Shown here: positions 23,382 to 36,000 of the stretch, piece after piece
Position numbering within the stretch: the stretch's first letter is position 1
Layout: every line of letters starts with the position of its first letter
Origin: Hofstenia miamia
Taxonomy: Eukaryota > Xenacoelomorpha > Acoela
NCBI GenBank assembly: GCA_004352715.1
Contig: SCFE01000044.1
Location: 747,017-811,016 of the forward strand
Direction of reading: 5' to 3'
Length of the DNA: 64,000 nucleotides
Translations under genes and position numbers: made by a program
Notes under the pieces: generated by a model
Seen by the model: only the letters and a program-made list of their open reading frames with translations
Database searches by the model: none
What the model was told of the DNA's origin: nothing

Positions 23382-26300
23382 ATCATTGGAGTGAAATAGA
23401 TGAACTTGAAATATTTGATTCAGATAAGAACAATCTATTGGAGCTAAATCAGTATTCCTGCAGATGCATTATTTTTTTGTAATTTTATTTATGAATAACA
23501 TCCCACATTAAAATATTAAGGAAATGTAGACAGTTCAAACATATATATTTTTTAAGCTATATGTATATATCATATCTCACAATTATGAATTTTTGGTTAA
23601 ATTCCATTTGTAATCCTTGTAATTTAATAAGAACAATTTCCCTCTGGTAATTGTGGAATTTTCCTACTGCGTGTCCTTTCCTATGAGTCAGCCTTGTTTG
23701 AATTGATATGTTGCACAATCATATCCTTTCCAGAAAGGCGATGGTAAATAACTGATATTTTTACTTACAGATTGCACATTCTAAACAAAATAAGGGTTTT
23801 GAATTTTTCGGAAGCGAATTTTTTAGTATTAGTTCAGTACTATGAAATTTTTTTACCAAAAGCACAATAATGCTTAAAAGAAGTTTAAATAAGGCAAATC
23901 AATTTTTGTTGTAAGTTAAATTGCAAAGGGTCCAATTTAAATTTAAAATTGAATAATTTTAAATAGATATCATACAAAAGGTAATATAATTTTTACAAAT
24001 ACAATGTCATCAATCATGTTCATGCTTTAATATTTTTTACATTGTTAATCCCCTTCAAATAATATATTATGAAGTTTATTTTCACATAACATTCCTTAAC
24101 ATTATTAAGTTTATTGGCAAATAATTGTTCACATTGATTCATGCTTAACTGAAGTAATTAATTACATTATTTTTGAATTTTCATTTAAAACAATCCAATT
24201 ACAATTTTTGGACACATCAGAATAATTACTTTGTTAGATGAATAAATTGATATCTGGGCTCATATATGTATGCATTGTTGTAACATTCATGTCAATACCT
24301 GTCTAAAAACTATAAGTGATCACTACTAGGATGTTTGAATTTTTGAAAAACAAGTTATTCTAAAAGTTGCCTCTACTACTAATTCACACATTTCCATGTT
24401 TCTATGTAGTTGCTATGTTAACTGTGCTGCCTATCCAATATTTTTCTGAGCAAGGGGAAACATTGAAATTCCTGCAAATATCTTCCAATTACATAGTTAT
24501 GACATCATGCACAGCACCATTTTGTAGAACTTCCACAAACTAAGAAAATTCATAAATTTTTCCAGGGTTTTCATATTTTTCTTGCCAAGAGAAATGTTTC
24601 CCAGCATTATAATTACATTACATATAAACAATTCAATGATATAACAGAGAAAAATAAATTTTGAGGGCTTATCTTGAAGGGGTAATAGGAAACCTGGGAA
24701 CATTTATATGGGGATTCTTAGTTATTCTAAGAGCTAAAAATGGTGTAGAGCAGGAGGTCATAACAAAAATTGTCAATCTGCAAGTAAAAATAGAGGAGTA
24801 GCAAGCACAGTTAAGATGTTAACTACATAAAAACATGGAAAAGGGTGGTTTTACAAGTAGAGGCAGATGTTAGGAAATCCACATTTTCAAAAATAAAAAA
24901 AAATTTTCTTAACATCTTAGTAGCTACCCCATTAAGTGCTCAATATATTTGTTAAATAGCCTGGCTAAACCACTGATATATATATATATATATATACATA
25001 AGTCATTTTTATAAATTTTTGGTTAACCTTTTACATTGAAAATTGCTCTGAATTTAGAACTTAGTTATCTGATGATATCTGTTACAACAGTAAGTAACAA
25101 ATCTGCATGAGGGCATACANNNNNNNATATATATATATATAATTTTCAACAAAGCTCATTAGTGCACAGAAATATTTAAAATTCCATCATTTTAACTGGA
25201 ACAATGTATTTTTAATGCACTAGTCAGTCTTTGTGTAGAGTTAATTGCAAAAGTTGGTTTCTTTTTTATTAGGTGAGTCGTTTAAATATTTTGAAATGTA
25301 AAATTCTATTTTTCCACAAAACTTATACAGCTAAAGAAATTTAGAAATTTTTTAATGTTTTGTCCTATGCATTAAAATCTTCTAGAATATATGAATACAC
25401 TTTTTTATAGTAATGAATAGTTCAAACACCTCCATGTTGAAGAAATGGGAATCAAAATCATTTATGCTTTCAATTAATGCTACTCAATTTAATGTTTTTG
25501 CTTTCATGATTTCTACTAATTTGCAATATTTCAAATATTTTTAATATTTCTAGTTTCTAACTCTTGTACATGTGTTTTGATTGAGCACGTATTTATATTT
25601 GTATTTTTTTTTAGCAATATTCGACCAAACACTTGGCATATGGTTGATATTGTAGAATTCCTACACTTACAAAATATTAGTTTGCAATTTTCTCAAAATT
25701 CTTAGCAATCTATCCTTAAAATACCATGCGCCTACATTTTCATGTGTTAATAATACATTATTTACAAGCATTTGTGTGTTAAGAAGTTGATCTCAACTTG
25801 AAGTTGTGGTTAATTTAACAATTGAAAATCATATCCGGCAATGGGGAATCAAGTGTGTAGCAGTATGTCAACTACAAGAACAGTGAATTGCCCAGAAAAA
25901 CGTATTCTCATTTCTATGGCAACTACACAATACAATGGAAAAGATAACAAGACTGAGCAAGAGTCATGAACCAAATAAACTGAAAAACGTGCAGTCAACA
26001 AAAGATGTAACGGTCAGCAAACGTGTACAATAGTCTTCACGTAGGTTTACATTAGAAATTAAAACATAGTATATAAAATACTAAAATACACTGAATCAAA
26101 ATTTTATCGAGTTCAAATTCCCGGCATCTTCTGATATAACATTGATAAAAATCCAATGCTCCTGCACATATTATAGCGTAGCGTAAGTTTGTATTGCATT
26201 AAAGAAATATACATATTTTTAATGTATTTTCATACTGCTTGGTGTGTTGTCAATAATAGAGACTTGATGCAATGAATTGAGAAAATGTGTTGATAAATCT

Positions 26301-26880
26301 ATTTGAAAGCAGAAATAGTTGAGTTAATACTTTTAAAATTAAACTTCTCAGTGGTATCAACAAAACCATTATGACAGTTTAAGTATGCATGTACATGTAT
26401 ATAATAGCATTATTTGAAGGTTTTCTTGTTGCAACTAGTTATTTTAGTTAAATGACATCTAGCTAAGGGCTTGGTGGACCCGGATAACCCACCGGGTATA
26501 TTTTTGTAGCTCTGTGCAGGGCACGGGCCTTAACCTAGTTTATAATGAGAATTACTAAGTGAATGACAAAAGTTCGAACAATATATTCAATTAAAGAAAC
26601 ACATGATACATATGTATTATAAATGAATTTAAATAAATTACATACAAAAATAAATCTTAAATACAATTAACAATAATTCACCCATTGAGAATCACATTAA
26701 AATATTAGTCAATGAATGAAGGAATTTAGGCATCACAGTCATTACTGGCTACACAATTTCTAAAAAATTTTCATAAAATTGAACTGCATATTTAGAATGT
26801 TGCAAGATGATTTAAACAATTCAGTCGCAAGTTTACAATGCTTAAGGAAATTGAAAATTGACATGTGATTTTCACTTTCA
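23382..26880. other. Intergenic AT-rich stretch between the hAT element and the MLLT 3' end
   Basis: No gene seen. Contains (TA)n at about 24978-24996 and at 25127-25140 beside a 7-base gap. A GC-richer palindromic patch lies at 26476-26500 (GACCCGGATAACCCACCGGG). The MLLT 3' UTR must occupy the right part; I could not place its polyadenylation site. Confidence 0.5.
25120..25126. other. Assembly gap, 7 N, at a TA microsatellite
   Basis: Short N run directly followed by (AT)n. Confidence 1.
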
Positions 26881-26900
26881 ATTCTATAGCAGAAGCACCA

Positions 26901-27053
26901 TCATAATGCGACCAAGGCCCGCAGTCTACTAATTGTCTCTCTATCTAAAGCACAGAGATCAAACTGAAGATTTGTGTCTTTAAGTGTGGTTTTCCCAGTT
27001 TGATTCAAGAAGTCATAAACACGTTTCATGCACAATGGATCTTTAATTTCCTT
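26901..27053 (-). CDS. MLLT3: MLLT exon 16, rest of AHD and stop
   Basis: Acceptor AATTTTTAG, 153 nt ending in TGA at 26903-26901. Encodes KEIKDPLCMKRVYDFLNQTG, then LQFDLCALDRETISRLRALV, matching the AF9 VNLIEETG and FDFDLCSLDKTTVRKLQSYL helices. This is the strongest diagnostic of the family, since the AHD is specific to ENL/AF9-type proteins. Confidence 0.95.
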   Translation of the reverse strand, partial: KEIKDPLCMKRVYDFLNQTGKTTLKDTNLQFDLCALDRETISRLRALVAL

Positions 27054-30000
27054 CTAAAAATTGTAGTTCATTAACCACTAATAATCGTACAAATTATAAG
27101 ACGAATTGGAAAATTTTAATATAAACTAGTTGAAATTCCAAAACCATTTTAAATATATAACTCCTTATTTCTTTCAAGATATTGAATTTCTACTTAACCT
27201 GAAAATAATTAAGATTTTAGTTAAAAGTAAACAATGCATTTAGTCTTGGCAAATACAGGCATAATTAATCACAAAAACTGAAATCGTACGAGTTGAACGT
27301 AGAGCTCTTCCAAAGATAACAAAAACTCCACGTCGTATGAATCTTGCGCACTAAGCCGACTCATATCTCGCGATTCTGATACTGTTGATGAAGCACTTTT
27401 GACAGGGTGATGATTGGCAGTGGTGGGAGGATCTGTTTTGGAATGGGTGTACCTAAAATGCAAAAGTTAACCAATTAATAAGCGGTTAGGAATTACTCAC
27501 TGTCCCTGATAAAAAATCAACCCTAAAAGCTACGCATTTGAAACACAAATTCTGTTCTAAAAGTGATTTATGCTCAAATCAATAGAAATAATAATTCTTC
27601 CTTCACTGTTTTGAGAAAAATCCTAAATAAATTTCACTTTGTACACGTCCAACAATTGCAAAACATTTGGTAATAGCTTAGCAACATTTTTTAAAGTGCT
27701 TCCACTATTAAAAACGTTGGCTGCTTTTTAAACTGAAATACAAAATAAATTTTCAGATTGCTGCTACATTGCGTTACACATTTTGAAATGCATTTATAGG
27801 TTGCCTAACTTCAAGTATTCCTAACCAACCATTAATTCATTTACACCCCTAATATTACAACCCGTACGATCCCTATTAACACCAGAAAAATAGCCCTAGC
27901 AGGACAAATTCGATTCAAATACATAAATACTTACTGTGTGTTTGAAAATGTAGCAGGAGAAGCTTTCAACCGCTCCTGTTCTTTTCCTGTGGATTTCTTT
28001 ACTTGTGGTGTTGGAGAATTCTCAACAGTAGTTCCGGAATTATCACTCGAGGAAGATGATATAGTAGAAGATGAACTTGATGAAGACCCACTCAAATTCC
28101 GCTTCTTTTCGGCAACTACAATAATATGCATGAAGGGAATTAAACATAAGAAAATTGAATGTGGCTAATAACTCTGTTAGAACAGATAAATAACCGATTT
28201 CCCGCAAAAAAAGGTTTGTAAGGATTCCTAAAATAAGTACTCCGCTGAATTGTCTGCCAAAATTAAAACAAAGTACGTGTATATGTTGGCTGAGAGCATA
28301 AGATAAACGAAAACCACCAAAGTTTAAAGCATCACTAACTGAGGATAAGTATACCTAAACATCTTTGGTACGCCTTGACCTAAATCGTAATTCCCCAGAT
28401 TTTAAATATTTTTTACCGGCGTGCAGTGTGTTGTAATAATAAAAAACTATTTTAACGCAGTAAAACCAAGGTAGTTATAAACAGCAAAAAGCAGTATATA
28501 AATTTGTTGTCTTTGCACCGCCTCTAAGTAAAATCAAGCGGACAACTATGCCTTAGAGAAAATTAAAGTATCATTTTCAAAAATAAAACTAAACATAGAA
28601 GCCAATACAAAAATTTGTATTCCAGTATATCAGTGAAACTTGTTTAAATTAATAAATTTCCTATCACTTAAAACTATATCGCTATATGAAAAATTATTTT
28701 AGGCTTACTAATATGAAACGGAAAAGTTATTTCTGCGTATATTTTCATTTAAGATTTATTATCAGATAAATTTAACTGATACTGTGAATGTGCGTTAAAT
28801 AAGTGATTTGTAATGAAGACCTTTTTGGATTTTTGAATTAAATAATCTGTTGTACCAATAGGAAGTTTTGTTCACTCACTTCATACCATTCGGATTCGCA
28901 GAATAAGCACAATATTTCCAGGTTTTAATGAGACTAAAGAATGCCCTTAGAAATTTAATTCTTGATGAAAAAATGTATCCAAAAATATAAGCAAAAGGCC
29001 GAAAACTGTGATGGAGAGAAATCAACTCAAAATTCAGCTCAAGAGATCGGATTCTTAAGATGACTAGTTGATTTTTAGTGTAAAATATTTCTAAATTTGT
29101 ATATGCTCACATTTGCGCTGATCATTAAGCTGAATAAATGCGCAGAAAGGCGGTAAAATTTTAAACAAAAATGCTAAAAATTTCTAGATAATTTCGTAAA
29201 CTATAAACAGAAATTAAAAAGGAAGTTGTGTATTAATTCGAACCTTGTGATGTATAAGGCGAGGATTTTTCATGAACTGTGTCCATTTGACTTGAGCTCT
29301 GATAATTGGAAGGTTTTTCAACTAAAAATATAACAATAACAATATTATATTTAAATAATCAACATACAGGCTATCTCAATCTCAAAACTGTAATTTAAAA
29401 ATAGAAATTTTTAAACAGGCAACAATATAAAAACAATGTCGGCAAAGTTGAAAATCGGATATTTCAAATTGATACGGCATATTTAGGGGAAGTTTCGGAA
29501 TAGCTTATCAATATTCTGATCCTCATCAAACAACGCTTGAATTAGAGATGAGCGCTGTACAGGTTTTGTGAATTTTTTTCCACCGAAGAGAAACAATTTT
29601 TACCGCCAACCACTGCAATGTGCGCCTTTTTACCGCAAACCACAGAAATATATGAAATTTTATCGCGGTATAAAGAAACAATTTTGATTTTTATCTTCGT
29701 AAGGAAAAAAATATATTTCTAAATTATATTTTTATGGCTATGGATCCTTCGTAGAAACCTTAAAGACAACAAAAAATTACTATTAATATTTTGTATGTGA
29801 AATCTTAGTTTTGCTTCAGAAGCAGTTTTTGAAAAATACCGCGGTATTACCCCACCGCACTCATCTCTAGCTTGAATATCATACGGATCTTTAGCAAATT
29901 TGTACTTAAAACGTTTATCCAAAAACTTCTGTATATCCTTTAACCTCATGTAGTCCTCGCTGTAGATAGTAAATCAATATCAAATTTTAGAAAGCAATTG

Positions 30001-33000
30001 AGCTTTGAAGGCCTTATCAATGTCATGTATCGAAAAAACCTGAATTCAAAAGAGAAACCCAAATGTAAAGTCTTATATTGAGTGATGCAACACAAAATAA
30101 AGTAATTAAATAAAAGAATATGAAAGTACTGACTTTCATAAATTGATACCTAATTGAAGACTAAAGATTTGTTTTTATCAAGTTATAGAAGTGGATGGTG
30201 GGAATGATAGCAAAATTTATTATTACTACTTTAACATGATTGCTTACTTCAAGTAGCTAAAAGATTAACAAAAGGCAATTTAGTACTGTATATTTTTAAT
30301 TCAAATTAATTGTCGCAAACATGTTATTCTTTAAAAGATTCATGCGAGTTGGAAAACCGTTCCCGCTATCGAAAATAATTTATCACCTGTCAATTGGTGG
30401 ACACATATTTGAATTGCAACCAAAAGCCCTCACATGTGAACGATTATAGAAATCTATTATTGTAAAAACCACATGATTAAAGTCAATAGTGGGAAGACAC
30501 TTAGTTTAATTTTTTCATTTTTTTGCGAAATCAGGCAACCTTTTATAAAAGTAAAAATTTCAGAATAAACTTTTGCAAAATATTTTGAGAAAGCCCACAG
30601 CGTCTGAAATTTTGAGAACCATTTAGTTTCTATTCATACTCATACTATTTTCACAACTTCGAATAGAATGCTATTTCAATGCATTAAAATTGTGAGTCAG
30701 TGCCAAAATTAAATCAAAACTAATTCAAACGTTTGAAAAGTTTGGAAGTAGTTAAAGCTTTTAAGATAATCCAAATTATATATTAAAGCTGAGGTAATTT
30801 CAACAATTTTAACAGACGAGAGTTTTCATAAAGGCAAAATATGAAGAAACTAACTGGAATGTGTGGACGCCCGGTTTTCGTTGTTAGTTGGTGTGTAGGC
30901 ACTACGACTTTCATTCACCGACGGCGTATAGGAATGCTGATCACTCATTGCATTGTAATGCCAGCTTTCCTGATCACTGGAATCACACTCCTGATCAAGT
31001 TCTTGAAGGAAATCATTTAAAGCTTTTGTCGATTTTTCTTTGCTCATTTTGCCAACGGCGCTTTCTAAATTACTCGTAAAACAATTTTACTTCAATAATT
31101 CAAAAAGAAAAGCTGATGCAATTTTGATATTTAACACCTAGAAATGGTGATTTATTCCATTAAGAGTAGGTCTGATATAAAAAATTTTGAAGCACAGTGT
31201 GACAGCTAAGGATTCAATTTTAATTCTCGCATTCATCTGAATGTAATAAAAGAAAGCTACTGTTGTTTTTATAATAGTATCATTACAGTACGAAACACAA
31301 ACTAGGAACACTTTAATACAAAACAATCGCAAATAATATATATTTTTCAAACCAATTACACCGTAGAAAGTACTGGGTTGTCAAAAAATAGCAATTTAGA
31401 GGGGTGATACGAAATAAGAACAACTTCAAAATATCTTAAATATTAATTTATTTTACCATTTAATGCATTAAAATTCACATCTACAAGATATTTTGAACAA
31501 ATCCAGCTAACAACTATAACACTGGTATGCATTTGATACAAATTCCACTGATATTGGTATCTTTTTCCATTGTGCAGAGATCTCGGTGTAAACGTTTTCC
31601 CTGTTCATTATAATCCTCACAATTGAAAGGAACATAGTCCAAATGTTAGCTCAAACAGTGTATCTTGACAGACATCCTTGCACAAGGACTTAAGCTATCC
31701 AGAAGTTTCTACACAACATTCTTGTAAGTAGCAATGCAACAATTGCTGAGAAAATATGGCAACTGATGTAAAAGCTAACCAGACCCTCTTTCCTTCAATC
31801 TCTAAGCAATTCACAAAGTCAATATCCTATATTTAGCCAATGCTTTGATTAAGTTCCTCATTAAGCCAAGCTTACTGTGTAGTGGGGGAAGAAAATTGCG
31901 TTCCGATGAAAAAGGGCAGAAAATTTGACATTATGTGTACCAGGTGTCAAATGATATCTAATAGGCCATTCACTAGTATCTGCTCTACTGGCCCATAGAC
32001 TCTGAAAGCAAAAGTTTTGAGTTAGTCAGAAAATTCAAAAACTTGTCTTCTAGGCTTAATATTCGAAAGAATTGCTTACCACAGAAAACAATCAATTACA
32101 CAAATGCGCATCTTTATGAGATTATTAGCTATGGCTCCTTATAAACAATAGGCAGTTACAAAAACAGGTGGANTTGCACAAGGACTTAAGCTATCCAGAA
32201 GTTTCTACACAACATTCTTGTAAGTAGCAATGCAACAATTGCTGAGAAAATATGGCAACTGATGTAAAAGCTAACCAGACCCTCTTTCCTTCAATCTCTA
32301 AGCAATTCACAAAGTCAATATCCTATATTTAGCCAATGCTTTGATTAAGTTCCTCATTAAGCCAAGCTTACTGTGTAGTGGGGGAAGAAAATTGCGTTCC
32401 GATGAAAAAGGGCAGAAAATTTGACATTATGTGTACCAGGTGTCAAATGATATCTAATAGGCCATTCACTAGTATCTGCTCTACTGGCCCATAGACTCTG
32501 AAAGCAAAAGTTTTGAGTTAGTCAGAAAATTCAAAAACTTGTCTTCTAGGCTTAATATTCGAAAGAATTGCTTACCACAGAAAACAATCAATTACACAAA
32601 TGCGCATCTTTATGAGATTATTAGCTATGGCTCCTTATAAACAATAGGCAGTTACAAAAACAGGTGGATGCAAATTGTGAAATAGAGCAATTGGGCAATA
32701 CAACAAGTTGCTGGAATCTCCAGATTCTCACATGCAACTCCGTTTTACAATACGTTTAAAATTTTGAAACATAATTACATACAGGTTTTTCAATTCTATT
32801 TCGACAATTTTCACATCAATTTCGACAAAAATAAAAAAATAATTTACCCTTACATGAGTCAGGAAGATGATCAGCAAAAAACTAATCGTGAAGAAATGGC
32901 AGGTTCTGAAAGAAATACCAAGGGAAGTTAAAGATAACTCCCGAATTGAGATAGTTAATACAGTCTCATTATCTATCTGGTAAGAATGCAACAGAGATTT

Positions 33001-36000
33001 CGGGTCCTTTAAAACTTAAAAGAACTTCAGTAATTTCGATTATAAATAAATATCGAAAAACAGGTTCTTGGAAATCAGGGCATAAAAGTGTTTTCATACA
33101 AGAAAATATTGAAAAAAGTCACCTAAAATAGTTCGATCAGCCTGGAAATAAACAGTTTCTAAATCTTGGGAAAACATCGCAATGAAGCTCGTCAACACAG
33201 GATCCCATTATTCATTGTACTAAAATTGCTTAAAGTTGTGAAAACATTTCTTTTCGTGTGTTCAGCATAACCGCTATTTTGGACATTCCCTAGTACTTCA
33301 CACGGCTTGCAAAAATTGTTGACTAACGATTATGAAAAACTACATTCACCCTAAATAAAATTGGCGAATATGTTGTAATGATCAAAGTGTTCCTAAATTC
33401 AAAACATCTCATTTTTGATGATCCAAGGTTCATTTCAATTTTTAAAAAAATATGCAAGTGATACTGCTTTTTAAATGTTAAATTTTTTGAAGGTTTCAAT
33501 GCTTTCGTAAAACATTTAAACACCTTCGATGTCGCAAATAAATCATTTATCAATGCGTTCAAAGGCGATATTTGATTATGTATGCCATTTCACATTTCGC
33601 TTTGCATCGAGATATGATACGAAAACTTCGTGTGTCACCAATGAAAAGATAGTCACAGAGCTATGATCAAATTATTGTATTGCATACAACGTTGAAATCA
33701 TAAATTCATAGGTATAGTAACAGAATAAAAAGTAGAATTCGTTTAACTTAAACATTTAAGTAGATTTCCATCATCGACGGAGTGCAAAAAATAGAGTTCA
33801 GAACAAGTAAATTTGACTACTCGTAGCAGAAAAAAATCGCGTGAACGCAAAAATATTACTATTCGAAAGAAAAATACGAACCGCCATATTCATACTGCGT
33901 AGAAAATTCATTTCTATAAGAAAATTCGACTAAGGCGGTAGGCTGAATTTAGTAAAATGAATGTAGAGAAGCCTTTGTAGAAAATATCAATCAAGTATAT
34001 AATGCATAATTCTATAAACTGCTTAATAAGTAGATCACAATTAAATCGTCGTATGTTAAATTAACACTGTTAAACATAAAAACATTCTAAAGTTAAAACA
34101 ACTACCACCAACAATCAAAGTAAAATTTCACATTTAGAGGTGAAATGACGTCAGGCAACATTCAACTTACTTGTTTTTCTCATCTCTGTCGAAAGAAAAA
34201 ATACACTTAAAATTATAAAAAAATTTAAATATGAAATAACATATATTTTTAAAAAGTATTACTATGTGGAGGCTGATGGTGATGCTTACTTTCAGAGTTG
34301 TAGTCACTTCTCTCAGAAAGAGACGGATCTAAAAAATAAATTCATAAAGTCAAATGCCTAAAACAATACTCAAAAGAAAGCACTCTAACAAAGTAAGTAA
34401 TATATCAAGCTGATTCTTATAGCGTATTTATTAGCTATGTGACACTTTAAATGTGATTCTACTAAAAATTTGAAAACTTCGTGCAAAGAGTAGTTAAAAC
34501 TCAGCTGGATTACCATATATAACACTATTTTTTAAATTAAACATCAATTTTTTGGCTGATTTTCAAAAATTTATTAACACCCTATAGAAGATAAATACAA
34601 ATCATATAAAATGCAAAACGTCAGTCCTAAATTTTTTTCGCAATAAAAAACTATTTCTTTTTTACCACAGAAACGCTCGACGCCTGTATAGCCATGAAAG
34701 CAGTTTCTTGAACATATGTAATGATAGTGATAGGTCTGAACAGACAAAATTTTTATAACTTGCGTTTTTATTGGCTTGTCTTCATTGCGGCAATCATAGC
34801 ATAGGGTTTTGTTGACCAAGTCACATCCATATATATATATACTTGTAACATCATAACCCGAAAATAATAATTTAAATTATCAACAGTTGTGCACGATGAG
34901 TTTATCTAGAGAATGACATTACCGTTTTGTCCAATTTATGAAGAATGGGATGAGATTAGAGGGCTATTCAAAAAAATTCTCAGCATATTTTGTTAGAAAT
35001 ATTACCAAATACGCTTAATAATCCTTTTTCAAAATGAAGTTCACCAATTAAAAAAATGAAAATGTAATTCCCTAGTCATTACTTATTTATAAGACAATAC
35101 CAAGAGTCAATTGAAATACTAAAATTTTGACGACTATCTTGATAAATTAGTACAAATTATGCACAAAATTTTTTTTGTAAGTATAGCTTCATACCATAAG
35201 CTTCCAAAAAGTGAGCATTTTTTAGATAGTACCACCTCAAGACATAAGCATATAGCCGAGGTCTTTCAACCCAGGAATTCAAAAAGTAAGATACATCAAA
35301 ATGTAGAAAGCAAATTGAGTATTTAAAAATATTATTTCCCAACTACGAGATAATATGTGATGATTTAGCAGTTATTGACATCCTTCATTAAGTATTGGAA
35401 GAAAAACATAAAATAATTTCTTCAGACAAAGACACGTCCACAGCACACTTGCAAAAAAATGTAAGTAACGAAGAATTGACTATGGAATGCAAATTAGAAA
35501 CCATTTTTTACCAGTTTTCAATTTCCTAAAACACATGAACACACTATGTATTTCAAATATAAGTAAGCATAGGTCAGATGTATACAAGAGTTTGTTCTAC
35601 TTATTTAGATATTCCGATTGATCGATTTCAAAACAATGAATTCATCAAATAGCTGAAATGCTGCCTGTAGGTTAACCCTTGGTTTTTATCCAAATTTATG
35701 CGAGCGGAGAATAAGGACCCTGAGTATAAAGAACCATTTTATGACTATCATTGTTATCTATTGATAAATAAAATTATGTTGGTTTTGGTACTGCTTCGAA
35801 TCTACATTACGTTTTCTTACAAAAGTTATTTATGCAGAGGAAAGGTACAGCTCCAATTTACGACTAGTACTATAATTTGACTTGCAGAGACTGCATCAGC
35901 CAATTGCATTTGTGATTAAATGACCGGGATGCCTAAAAAGCATGAAAAGTTAAAACAGAATAATAGAGAACATTCACAGGCTATTACAAAGCTGAAGATT

